A program made the translations under genes and the position numbers. The notes beneath the pieces were generated by a model. It saw only the letters and a program-made list of their open reading frames with translations, was not told the origin of the DNA and ran no database searches. DNA of 64,000 bases from assembly GCA_964575975.1 (NCBI GenBank), contig CAZNTU010000001.1, positions 79,186-143,185 of the forward strand, written 5' to 3'. Source of the stretch: G963674505 sp964575975 (GTDB lineage Bacteria; Desulfobacterota; Desulfobacteria; Desulfobacterales; SKZT01). Of this stretch, positions 35,534 to 44,365 are shown in pieces (positions within the stretch are counted from its first letter, which is position 1; each line of letters opens with the position of its first letter).

Positions 35534-37376
35534 AGCATGAAACAACATGCATTCTGCAGGTTTCGCAATCGAAATCAAGCCGGTAGACCCGGGTCCCGTC
35601 CGTCAGGGTCAATGGTTCCGCAAGTTTACGGGAGCGCTTGGAAGACTTGAGACACGCCCCGATTTCCCGGCGGAGGCAATACCGCGAAGTCATGAGGATT
35701 TTGCCGGGCGAATTCGTCCGGGTTTCAAACGCGTCTTCCACGACCCGTGCGCCGTGTCGCTCGTAAAAATTCCTTGCGAAACGGTTATACACATTGGCGC
35801 GGCAATCGAGGATTTTTTCCGGATATACCGCCTCCGCGTTTTTTCGCGAGGCGTTGTTTTCCACCGAGCGACTTCGTTCCCGGACAAGATAAAGCCTGTC
35901 CAGAGCCTCTCGTCTCAGTCTATTCAAAAGGCTCAACGGCAAAAAACCAAGCGAATCGCCGTCTATCGTCAGATCCGTAACCGAAAAGATGGTGTTCCCC
36001 GTGCTCGTCAGCTGGGAGCGGATTTGTTCGCGCGTTTTCTCCGGATGTTTCGCCGGTTCATAGGTTGCGGGCAAGCGCAAGGCGGCCGAACAGCCGTCTT
36101 CGTCCGTTACATTCAGAACGATCTCCGTTTTGGTCTGACGAAAGGTCATGGCCACTCCGATTCGCCGGTCGGCGGTTTTCCTGTCGAGCAATTTGGCGAA
36201 TTGGTGGTCCAGATTGCGAAAAAGCCGAACGCCGACCTCCAGGCCGTCGATATTGTTCGGGAAAATACGTCCGTTTTCCACGCGCTCCACCCGAAATCCC
36301 TTGAACACGCCTGCGCAAGTCAAAAAGCACATGCCGTCCCCGTTACGGACCGCAGGACCGCCGGACAATCGAAACCATTTTTTTTCTACCCGGGAGACGG
36401 TTCCCATCGCTTCTCCGATCGACTTGGGAGTATCCATGGCCGCCTGGGTATCCACATGCTTCGGCGCATGGAGAAAATAACGGGTGTACCCCCGGTTGAA
36501 GGTCTTGTTCAGATCCGGATCGAAGCGGAATTCGATGCTGCCCGAGCTTTGTTTCCGGAATTCCGGCCGGGTCTCCAGAATCCGGTCGATGGCTTTCCGA
36601 TAGGCGGCGGTGACATTCTTTACATAGGCCGCGTCCTTGTAACGCCCTTCGATTTTAAAAGAGGTGACGCCGACGTCGATCAGGTCTTCCAGGCAGTCTA
36701 TCAAGTTGAGGTCCTTCAGGGACAGAAGATGCTTGTCGTAAACAACTTCTTTTCCCCTCCCGTCCCTCAAGGTGTATTTCAGCCGGCAAGGCTGTGCGCA
36801 AACGCCCCGGTTTCCGCTTCTTCCGAACGCCGCCTGACTGAGATAGCATTGCCCGCTGTACGACACGCACAAAGCGCCATGAACAAAGCATTCTAGTTCG
36901 ACTTTGGTTTGCGAGCGGATTTCCCGAATTTGATCAAGACTCAACTCGCGAGCCAGAATTACACGACTGAATCCGACTTCCTCGAGAAATTTGACTTTTT
37001 CGGGGGTGGCGTTATGCATCTGCGTGCTGGCAATAAGGGGAATCGGCGGAAGATCCAACTCCAGAAGCCCCGGGTCCTGAATAACCAGGCCGTCGCAACC
37101 GGCCTCGTAAGCTGCAACGACAATCTCCCTGGCCTCCTCGATTTCGGAATCGTCCAGAATAGTATTCAGCGCCATATAGACTCTCGCCCGGAACACATGG
37201 GCATGGTGAATCAGGCGGGAGATGTCTTCGAGGCTGTTTCCCGCGTTGGCCCTGGCGCTGAACCGGGGCGCGCCGATATAGACGGCGTCCGCGCCGTGAT
37301 CGATGGCAGCCGTTCCGATCTCCAAATTCCCGGCGGGCGACAGCAGTTCAAGGGCGGTACGTCTTTCTTCAGTCAT
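35508..37376 (-). CDS. U32 family protein, RlhA-like (23S rRNA cytidine hydroxylase type)
   Basis: A 622-residue protein. The N-terminal part is a U32 domain: ELLSPAGNLEIGTAAIDHGA, DAVYIGAPRFSARANAGN, and the cysteine-bearing signature ELECFVHGALCVSYSGQCYL with later GVCAQPCRLKYTL. The C-terminal half resembles DUF3656. This layout and length match E. coli RlhA (YdcP), which makes 5-hydroxycytidine in 23S rRNA, rather than a peptidase. Four conserved cysteines probably bind an Fe-S cluster. The start is taken at MTEERRTALELL (37376), which overlaps the DNPH1-like gene by four bases. Confidence 0.75.
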   Translation of the reverse strand: MTEERRTALELLSPAGNLEIGTAAIDHGADAVYIGAPRFSARANAGNSLEDISRLIHHAHVFRARVYMALNTILDDSEIEEAREIVVAAYEAGCDGLVIQDPGLLELDLPPIPLIASTQMHNATPEKVKFLEEVGFSRVILARELSLDQIREIRSQTKVELECFVHGALCVSYSGQCYLSQAAFGRSGNRGVCAQPCRLKYTLRDGRGKEVVYDKHLLSLKDLNLIDCLEDLIDVGVTSFKIEGRYKDAAYVKNVTAAYRKAIDRILETRPEFRKQSSGSIEFRFDPDLNKTFNRGYTRYFLHAPKHVDTQAAMDTPKSIGEAMGTVSRVEKKWFRLSGGPAVRNGDGMCFLTCAGVFKGFRVERVENGRIFPNNIDGLEVGVRLFRNLDHQFAKLLDRKTADRRIGVAMTFRQTKTEIVLNVTDEDGCSAALRLPATYEPAKHPEKTREQIRSQLTSTGNTIFSVTDLTIDGDSLGFLPLSLLNRLRREALDRLYLVRERSRSVENNASRKNAEAVYPEKILDCRANVYNRFARNFYERHGARVVEDAFETRTNSPGKILMTSRYCLRREIGACLKSSKRSRKLAEPLTLTDGTRVYRLDFDCETCRMHVVSCFIFPVSKR

Positions 37377-37840
37377 GGGACAGCATCTTTCCACAGAGGA
37401 CGGGGTTTTCCTTGCGAAGCTTTCTTTTCCAGAAACGCATCGATGGCCCGGGTCGCTTCGAAAAGGGTCCGGTAGTTATGAACTTCGATGGTCGGACAAC
37501 CGGCGACCATGGCCGAAAGAAAACGTCCCGGCTCAGGCCGGTAGAGGGCGAGAACAGGTTTGTTGAGAACGCTTGCGACGCCCAATTCGTATCCCACGCC
37601 GATCGAAGGTTGGGTCACTTCCGCGATTACCGCTTCGCTTGCACGCAACCAGTCCATGTCGCGCTCGAATATAAAGGAGTCGTTCGGTCCGTCGTCCCCC
37701 ATTTCCGTCAGTCCTGCATCCCCGACATGCTCGGTCAACACATCCCCCCAAACGCGCAAATGCGACACGATATCCCGATAAAGCACCGCGTCGGCCCGCC
37801 CGCCCCGGATCGATCCGGCGAAATAAATCTTCAAGCTCAC
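37373..37840 (-). CDS. nucleoside 2-deoxyribosyltransferase family protein (DNPH1/Rcl-like)
   Basis: A 155-residue protein starting MSLKIYFAGSIRGGRADAVL, the hallmark of DNPH1/Rcl 2'-deoxynucleoside 5'-phosphate N-hydrolases. The catalytic Glu is in SIGVGYELGVA, preceded by SEAVIAEVTQPS. The enzyme removes bases from deoxynucleoside monophosphates, cleaning the nucleotide pool. It overlaps neighbours on both sides by four bases. Confidence 0.82.
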   Translation of the reverse strand: MSLKIYFAGSIRGGRADAVLYRDIVSHLRVWGDVLTEHVGDAGLTEMGDDGPNDSFIFERDMDWLRASEAVIAEVTQPSIGVGYELGVASVLNKPVLALYRPEPGRFLSAMVAGCPTIEVHNYRTLFEATRAIDAFLEKKASQGKPRPLWKDAVP

Positions 37841-40011
37841 CCCCTGTCCGTCTTTTCTTTGGCGCTTGCCCCGCGCCGATCAATGGTTACATCAAACTCC
37901 AGCATTTGTACGAGGGCGTTTTCGCCCTCCCCCACCAGATGAAACGAAAAAACCTTTTTTTCCTTTGGATTGAAAAAATCGAATTCGATCCTCCCTTCCT
38001 CGCCGGTATGGAGCACTGGAAATTCGGGGTAAGGGATGTCGCCGACCAGGATTTCATACTGCCGGATAGAAAGTTTGATTCGAATGCCGTTCTCCGGAGC
38101 CTGAACGGCCTTGGCTCGAATGGATACATGAACTTTGGAGCCTGCGGGAAAATCGAGGTATTGGGCTCCGACCAGATTCTCGGACCATTCGCTTTCGGGC
38201 AGGAGTTTTTCCGGCAGCTTCCGGATTTCGCCGCTGGCGAATTTCATGACCGTCAAATCTTTTTGGGATATCAGTTTCCGATTCAAGGCCGAGGCCATGC
38301 TCCAGAGCCGTGCGCTATCCTCTTGGGGAGCCAGCGCAAATTCTTCCGGCGGCTCCCCGAGGATGCTATGCGCCAACCCGACCCGGCAGGAACCGTCTTT
38401 GGCGCACTCGTAGCGCATGCCTCCCTCGGTAAGCCAGCGAAGCTTTCCAGCGGTGTTTGCGACCATTTCCCTACCGGTGTTGTAATCGCGGAAAAAGCTT
38501 CTGCCAATAAGGCTTTTGGGAATTTCCAGGCCCAGATAATCGAGGACGGAGGTCGAGATGTCCACCAGTCCGAACGTGCCTTGTTTGATGCGAGGCAACC
38601 GATCCTGTTCCGGTGATAGAACAACGCCCAGCCCCCAACTGCTAATCCACTCGGCCAAGTCCGATCCATGGGATTCGTCGCAGGTGAGAATGACCAGTGT
38701 GTCCTCGAGAACTCCGTCCCGTCGCAATCCTTCGATAAATTCGCCCACCGCCTCGTCGAGAATGGAGACCGTGGCCAATTTTCGCGAAGTGAATTTCGCC
38801 GCGATTTCGTCCGGCGCGGCATAGGGCTGGTGCGTGCCCACGGTCAACAGCGTCAGCATCCAAGGCTCTCCCTTTTTCCGCAAGTCGTCGATGTATTTCC
38901 TGGCTCCCCTGAAGAAGACCGGATCGATCACGCCCCAAGGGAAGGGATAGGGATTTGGTTCCGTGAACCATTCGAGCCCGTGAACGTGCTGGAAACCGAT
39001 GGCGGGCATGAAACGGTCTTTTCCCATGAACATGAGGTTCGCCGCCTGGAGATAATGGGTGGTCCAGCCATTTTTCGCCATCAAGGCCGGCAAACACTCC
39101 CCTGCGCGCTGCGGATTCTGGAGCAATTCGAAAGCCTTGGGCGTTTCGCTGGACAATTTGCTGAAATCCCCGCAAAGCATGGCATACAATCCCCGAATGG
39201 TCTGGTGGCTGTGGGCTACGAAATCCGGAATCAACATGGCGTCCGTCGTGCTGTCCGCCATTTTTTGCATGGCCACGTCCTTGTACGAAGCCATGCCCAT
39301 CGCCTTGGAAATTTCGGGATAATACAGGCCGGGAATGCCTTCGAGCGCCACGATCAGGACGTTTTTCGCCGCCCCTTTGCCTCCTATCAGGGACGCGCCG
39401 CCGACATCCGCCTCCCGGAGGTCGGGCGGCAGGTCCTTTTCCGTCAACGCGACCGGCTCGGGGCGAAAAGGCTGCAACGCCGCATCTTTGACAAACCAGT
39501 GCAGAGGGTTGTATCGGGCGGCTAGACTCAGGTAGTCGTATCGGCGGCTAAGCCATCCTTGCAGCGCGAGCAGACTAAGAACCAGAGCCAAGCCCTTGAA
39601 CCAGGCTCTTCCCCCAGGACGCCGGACCGGAAAAAAACAGTAAAGGGCCAGGGTCGCCATCATGATCCCGGCAAGCACGGGGTACGCCAAATGAAAGCCC
39701 GCCGCAGTGTTTTCGACAAAAGAAAGGTCGGTCAAATATGTCAGATCCTCCCACGAAGGAAACCTCTGCATGGCACTGTACAATTCCCAAGCCCCACTCT
39801 GGAAAACGGACCACAGCAGCACCAGCAGGATTCCCAAAAAACGGGGAGCGACCCAAACGAGGAAAAACAATATCAAGCCCGATACGCCGTCGGAGATCAG
39901 GCCGACGGGTTCGGAAAATCCTTGGTGGAACAACCGCCAGAACATCGGCGTAAAACAAGGAATGCCCAATAAAACGAAGGAAAACCTATTTTTCAATGGA
40001 ACGACTCCCAT
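37837..40011 (-). CDS. LTA synthase-like membrane sulfatase (phosphoglycerol transferase type)
   Basis: A 724-residue membrane protein: about five hydrophobic segments in the first ~190 residues, then an extracytoplasmic alkaline-phosphatase/sulfatase-fold domain. The metal motif is VLIVALEGIPGLY, the catalytic Thr is probably in HSHQTIRGLYAMLCG, and a further metal motif is TCDESHGSDLAE. This matches the LtaS/OpgB family, which transfers phosphoglycerol to glucans or lipids outside the membrane. A ~120-residue C-terminal beta-rich region is extra. The start (40011) is MGVVPLKNRFSF. It follows the glycosidase-like gene by 66 bases, suggesting a shared role in surface glycan modification. Confidence 0.75.
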   Translation of the reverse strand: MGVVPLKNRFSFVLLGIPCFTPMFWRLFHQGFSEPVGLISDGVSGLILFFLVWVAPRFLGILLVLLWSVFQSGAWELYSAMQRFPSWEDLTYLTDLSFVENTAAGFHLAYPVLAGIMMATLALYCFFPVRRPGGRAWFKGLALVLSLLALQGWLSRRYDYLSLAARYNPLHWFVKDAALQPFRPEPVALTEKDLPPDLREADVGGASLIGGKGAAKNVLIVALEGIPGLYYPEISKAMGMASYKDVAMQKMADSTTDAMLIPDFVAHSHQTIRGLYAMLCGDFSKLSSETPKAFELLQNPQRAGECLPALMAKNGWTTHYLQAANLMFMGKDRFMPAIGFQHVHGLEWFTEPNPYPFPWGVIDPVFFRGARKYIDDLRKKGEPWMLTLLTVGTHQPYAAPDEIAAKFTSRKLATVSILDEAVGEFIEGLRRDGVLEDTLVILTCDESHGSDLAEWISSWGLGVVLSPEQDRLPRIKQGTFGLVDISTSVLDYLGLEIPKSLIGRSFFRDYNTGREMVANTAGKLRWLTEGGMRYECAKDGSCRVGLAHSILGEPPEEFALAPQEDSARLWSMASALNRKLISQKDLTVMKFASGEIRKLPEKLLPESEWSENLVGAQYLDFPAGSKVHVSIRAKAVQAPENGIRIKLSIRQYEILVGDIPYPEFPVLHTGEEGRIEFDFFNPKEKKVFSFHLVGEGENALVQMLEFDVTIDRRGASAKEKTDRG

Positions 40012-40077
40012 AAAGTTTGAGCTTATTATGCCACTTGATGATTTTTCACACGAAAAAAGCCACGAACTTCTTCGCAA

Positions 40078-41385
40078 TCAGAAGCTTGTGTGCTCAACAA
40101 ACAACTCGCGAACGGTTTCCGGAATTTTTCCTTTTGGAACAAGCGAATTGCCCTCCCCCACTTCATAGAGGCCGAACCATTCCTCGGGGTCCTCCGGTTC
40201 GTGGCGGGCGGAATCCGTCGGGTCCTCGCCGCTCTTCCACCACTCGTCGTGAAGTTCGAAAAACACGAGTCCCGCGAATTTTTCCCTGCCTTTCGCCGTC
40301 ATCGTATCCTGCCAGACCGACCGGAACGTCTTGGGGACATCCGCGACCAGATGCCCCCCGAACCCCGGCACCCATGGCTTGGGCGCGATAGGAGAAGTAG
40401 AGAGTCCCACCTGCGTTGTCAAAATCGGTTTTTCGATTTCCCGTGCCAACGCTTCCAGGTATCCCTGATAGGATGTGCCGGTGACGGAACCCGGGGGAGA
40501 GGTCCGGACTCCGTTCGCGTAGGTATAGATGTTCATGCAGACGAGATCGCCCATGTCCGGCAGAATCAGGCTTTCCTCGGGCACCTCGAGATCCGGCCGG
40601 CCTGCCACGGGTCCGATGTGGGTCCAGCTCGTGTGGCAATAGAGATGGCGACGGCCGTACCGTTTCAACTCGTAATCCATAGCCCCGTCGACGAGTTTGG
40701 CAAGCGCCACTTCCGTGGGCGTGCGGTTCGTCACCGTCAGGTGCTTGCCATGGAAATCGCGCACTTCCGGATGTCTGGCGTCCGTTCGCTTTACCGAAGC
40801 AGCCTGGAGTTCGTCGCCAACGGAAAATAAAACAAGCCGGTCGGGACGCCCTGCGACATAGGTGTGGTCGATAACGCTCCGGATATTGGCCAGAGTGTTT
40901 TGTTGGAACGTCTCGTCGAGAAAATCCTCGGCATAGGCCCAGACCCATATGTCCTGGCCGTAAACGAGATCGGTTTTATCAAGGGCGGCAAAGAAGCCCT
41001 CGGGCATTTTAAGGGGAAACACATGGATATAGTTCGCCCCTAAACCTTCGATTGTCTCGATGTGCGGCGCATAGCGCCCATCGTCTCCCGGGCTTGCCCC
41101 GTAAATCGGGGTCTCTCCCGGAAGATAGGGCGAATATCCGATCCCCCGGAAAAAGACCGGCGTTCCGCCTTTGGAAAGATCCAGAATTTTATCCCCCCGG
41201 ACTGCAAAACGAGCAGGCTGCGGCGTCTCGGCGCTGATACTTGCCGCCTTGGCCCTTTCCGAACCGGCACCCGCCACCGTCCGAAGAGGAAATGGAAAAA
41301 AAAGCGCTGAAACGATCAATGAAAGGGCGAGTACGATCCTCCCCGCCTTCCATTGATTCTCAATCTGCAAGCAATCGAAATTCAT
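40078..41385 (-). CDS. exported glycoside hydrolase-like protein
   Basis: A 435-residue protein with a hydrophobic N-terminal segment (IVLALSLIVSALFFPFPLRT) that should direct export. The rest has the look of a (beta/alpha)8 glycosidase or transglycosidase: GTPVFFRGIGYSPYLPGE, GLGANYIHVFPLK, a possible acid/base Glu in FSVGDELQAA and a possible nucleophile in FAGLVFFELHDEWWKS. I cannot assign it to a specific GH family. It sits directly before the LTA-synthase-like gene on the same strand. Confidence 0.6.
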   Translation of the reverse strand: MNFDCLQIENQWKAGRIVLALSLIVSALFFPFPLRTVAGAGSERAKAASISAETPQPARFAVRGDKILDLSKGGTPVFFRGIGYSPYLPGETPIYGASPGDDGRYAPHIETIEGLGANYIHVFPLKMPEGFFAALDKTDLVYGQDIWVWAYAEDFLDETFQQNTLANIRSVIDHTYVAGRPDRLVLFSVGDELQAASVKRTDARHPEVRDFHGKHLTVTNRTPTEVALAKLVDGAMDYELKRYGRRHLYCHTSWTHIGPVAGRPDLEVPEESLILPDMGDLVCMNIYTYANGVRTSPPGSVTGTSYQGYLEALAREIEKPILTTQVGLSTSPIAPKPWVPGFGGHLVADVPKTFRSVWQDTMTAKGREKFAGLVFFELHDEWWKSGEDPTDSARHEPEDPEEWFGLYEVGEGNSLVPKGKIPETVRELFVEHTSF

Positions 41386-41658
41386 TCGTCCGCGTCCAAT
41401 TCGTTGTATTCATGAAAATGGCCGATGTTTAAATCCCCCCCGATTCTTCTTTGTACGGGAAGCTCGATCTCGCGGTTATTAAAAGGGAGCTTGCTGTTTG
41501 TCAATGGAAATCGAAAAAACCCATAATCATATTTTAAGAGATGTTGACTGACAATCTATTCCATTGTAAAGGAATTTTCACTTTGTCGAAGTAAGTTCCG
41601 GTTTTAATCGCATGATGGAATCTCGTTTGAAAGAAATACAAAAGAACCTGGTGGCGTC

Positions 41659-43185
41659 GTGAGGATAAAAGACACAATGTGCCCGGCCTTGATTGTTCTG
41701 TTCGTCCTGTGCGCATCGACGGGGTACTCAGATGCAGCGGCCGGCAGGATTACGGACATTTCGCAGCTCGCCGGAAAAAAGGTGGGGATCGTCACCGGTT
41801 CCGTTTTCGACAATGTGCTAAAAAGCCAGATTCCGGAAGCTGTTCCCGAATATTTCAACAATTTCGCGGATCAAACGGAGGCGGTGAAAGCCGGAAGGAT
41901 CGCCGGTTTTTTGGTTGACGAACCAATGGCGCGAGACATCTTGAACAACACATCCGGTGTGACACTCCTAAAAAAACCGTTGACATCGGACGGCTATGCC
42001 TTCGCGATAGCCAAGAGTCAACCCCGGCTGCACGAGCGAATTAACGCCGTTTTGGAAGAGATGCTGCAAAACGGCATGCTCGAAAAAATCGATGCAAGAT
42101 GGTTCGGCAAGAACGAGGCAGCCAAAGTCCTTCCGGATTTTAAGCTCGAAGAAAAAAAAGGGGTTGTCCGGTTGGCCACGAACAGCGGTTTGGCCCCGTT
42201 TGCGTATATGAAAAACGGAAAGATGGTCGGATACGATATCGATATTGCCATGATCGTCGCATCCGAGTTGGGATACGAACTCGAAATTGTCGATATGGAG
42301 CCCGCAGCAATCATTCCATCGTTGATATCCGGAAAGAGCGATATGGCCGCAGGAGGCATAACGATAACGCCGGAGCGTTCCCGGTCGGTTCTTTTCAGCA
42401 CCCCCACCTACAAAGGCGGCATCGTCGTCATGGCGGCATTGGGCGACGAGTCGCCGGAAAGCGCGAACGGCGATCCGTTTTGGTCGGGTCTGATCCGAAG
42501 TTTCGACCGAACGTTCATTGTCGAAAACCGTTATAAATTGATCCTTCAGGGTTTGCGGGTCACTCTCTTCATTTCGATCCTTTCGGCCGTTTTCGGAACG
42601 ATTCTGGGTTTCGCGATTTGTATGATGCGTCGCACCAAAACCCGTTGGGCGAACATGCCGGCCAAAGTATTCATCCGCGCGATTCAGGGAACGCCCATCG
42701 TCGTGCTTCTGATGATTCTCTACTACATTGTGTTCGGCAGAGTGGAAATCGACGCGATCCTGGTGGCCATCATCGGCTTCTCCATAAACTTTGCGGCCTA
42801 TGTTTCGGAAATGATGCGCACGGGTATCGATGCCGTGGACAAAGGCCAGCATGAAGCCGCTTTGGCCCTCGGCTTCAACCGGTGCCAGGTTTTTGCGAAA
42901 ATAACTTTCCCGCAGGCGGCGAGACATGTTCTGCCGGTGTTCAAAGGAGAATTCGTTTCAATGCTGAAAATGACTTCCATCGTCGGCTATATTGCCATTC
43001 AGGACTTGACCAAAATGAGCGACATTATCCGCAGCCGCACATACGAGGCTTTCTTTCCGCTAATTGCCACGGCCCTCATCTATTTTGCGGTCTCATACGC
43101 GATGGCCTGCCTGTTGTCCCTCGTGGAAACCGGCGTCGATCCGAAACGCCGCAAGAGGGTCCTGAAAGGCGTGGTGGTCCCATGA
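41659..43185 (+). CDS. amino acid ABC importer: binding-protein lobes fused to permease, lobe order permuted
   Basis: A 508-residue fusion with a signal-like start (CPALIVLFVLCASTGYSDAA). Residues ~30-150 resemble the second lobe and C-terminal helix of SBP_bac_3 proteins (LAGKKVGIVTGSVFDNVL, RIAGFLVDEPMARDIL, SDGYAFAIAKSQPRLHERI). Residues ~165-270 resemble the first lobe (GVVRLATNSGLAPFAYMKNG, MVGYDIDIAMIVASELGY, DMAAGGITITPERSRSV). The permease follows, with AIQGTPIVVLLMILYYIVFG and the EAA loop KGQHEAALALGFNRCQVF. The two half-domains are thus in reverse order to a normal binding protein. The start is GTG at 41659 (ATG at 41677 possible). The stop overlaps the ATPase start. Confidence 0.85.
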   Translation: MRIKDTMCPALIVLFVLCASTGYSDAAAGRITDISQLAGKKVGIVTGSVFDNVLKSQIPEAVPEYFNNFADQTEAVKAGRIAGFLVDEPMARDILNNTSGVTLLKKPLTSDGYAFAIAKSQPRLHERINAVLEEMLQNGMLEKIDARWFGKNEAAKVLPDFKLEEKKGVVRLATNSGLAPFAYMKNGKMVGYDIDIAMIVASELGYELEIVDMEPAAIIPSLISGKSDMAAGGITITPERSRSVLFSTPTYKGGIVVMAALGDESPESANGDPFWSGLIRSFDRTFIVENRYKLILQGLRVTLFISILSAVFGTILGFAICMMRRTKTRWANMPAKVFIRAIQGTPIVVLLMILYYIVFGRVEIDAILVAIIGFSINFAAYVSEMMRTGIDAVDKGQHEAALALGFNRCQVFAKITFPQAARHVLPVFKGEFVSMLKMTSIVGYIAIQDLTKMSDIIRSRTYEAFFPLIATALIYFAVSYAMACLLSLVETGVDPKRRKRVLKGVVVP

Positions 43186-44285
43186 TCGGCGTTAAACATC
43201 TGTCCAAGCACTTTGACAATCAAGTCGTCTTGAAGGACGTGAACGCCGAAATCGGCAAGGGCGAAGTAATTTCCATTATCGGACCGTCCGGAACGGGCAA
43301 GAGCACGTTCCTGCGCTGCATCAACCTTCTGGAAAGGCCTACGGGAGGAAAGATCGTGATCGACGGAATCGATATCCTCGACAAGAAGACCGATGTCTTC
43401 AAGCTTCGCCAAAAGATGGGAATGGTTTTCCAATCGTTCAACCTTTTTTCCCACTTGATGGCCATCGAAAACATCATGCTCGGACCGGTGGATCTTCTGA
43501 GGATCGGCCGTAGGGAGGCATATGACGCGGGCATGAAGCTCTTGACCATGGTGGGGCTTGCAGAAAAAGCGTACGCCTATCCCGACGAACTGTCGGGCGG
43601 ACAGAAACAGCGCGTCGCCATTGCCAGAACGCTGGCCATGAGCCCGGAGATCGTGCTGTTCGACGAGCCGACCTCCGCGCTTGACCCGACGATGGTGAGC
43701 GAGGTGCTGGCGGTCATCCGCAAGCTTGCGGCCGACGGAATGACCATGATGATCGTAACCCACGAAATGAAGTTCGCGAGGGACGTCTCCACGCGCGTCC
43801 TTTACATGGACGAGGGGATTGTCTATGAAGAGGGTCCGCCGCAGCAGCTCTTCGGCAATCCGTTGAAGGCCAAAACGCGCGCCTTTGTACGCCGCATCAA
43901 AACCTTCGGGTTTGAAATCAAATCCAAGGCTTTCGACCTTTATGCCCTTCACGGGGGAATCGAGACGTTCGGACGCAGTCAATTTCTCGCCGAAAAACAA
44001 GTCTACAATATTCAACTGGTACTCGAAGAAATCATCGTCCACAAACTTCTTCCCCGGCTTGGAGAATCCATCGATACGAGCGTTACGGTGGGCTATTCCG
44101 AAGAAGACGGCGAAGTAGAACTCGCGATAACTTACGCCGGGGAACCTTTCAATCCGTTCGAAGACGCGAAGGACGCCAACGATCTTTCGATGAAAATCGT
44201 CCGGAGACTGGTGAAAAAAAGCGAATGCAAAACGGAAGAGGGAAAAAACACGTGGGTCTTGTCGATTTCCCCGGCGGCGGGTTAA
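43182..44285 (+). CDS. amino acid ABC ATPase fused to a C-terminal RsbW/GHKL-like domain
   Basis: A 367-residue protein. Residues 1-245 are a GlnQ/HisP-type ATPase: Walker A GPSGTGKST, Q-loop VFQSFNLFSHLMA, signature LSGGQKQR, Walker B IVLFDEPTSALDPT, H-loop VTHEMK. After FVRRIKTFGFEI an additional ~110 residues resemble the ATP-binding domain of anti-sigma/serine kinases: an N-box-like helix YNIQLVLEEIIVHKLLPRL, a strand pair, a G1-like AITYAGEPFNPFED, a DLSMKIVRRLVKKSEC helix and a final NTWVLSI strand. The usual Asn and Asp of the ATP site are replaced, so it may not bind ATP. It could be a regulatory domain. The start overlaps the permease stop (ATGA). Confidence 0.85.
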   Translation: MIGVKHLSKHFDNQVVLKDVNAEIGKGEVISIIGPSGTGKSTFLRCINLLERPTGGKIVIDGIDILDKKTDVFKLRQKMGMVFQSFNLFSHLMAIENIMLGPVDLLRIGRREAYDAGMKLLTMVGLAEKAYAYPDELSGGQKQRVAIARTLAMSPEIVLFDEPTSALDPTMVSEVLAVIRKLAADGMTMMIVTHEMKFARDVSTRVLYMDEGIVYEEGPPQQLFGNPLKAKTRAFVRRIKTFGFEIKSKAFDLYALHGGIETFGRSQFLAEKQVYNIQLVLEEIIVHKLLPRLGESIDTSVTVGYSEEDGEVELAITYAGEPFNPFEDAKDANDLSMKIVRRLVKKSECKTEEGKNTWVLSISPAAG

Positions 44286-44365
44286 TCGCAAGGTTCAGGT
44301 TACCAGCCTGGGCCCACGAAGTTTTCCACTAACGGGATTAGATTTGTCTTCGATCCACCCGTTTT

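Noticed and set aside
41544..41572. TTGACT-N17-TAAAGG as a promoter for the permuted ABC importer
   Set aside because: The -10 matches too poorly to support.
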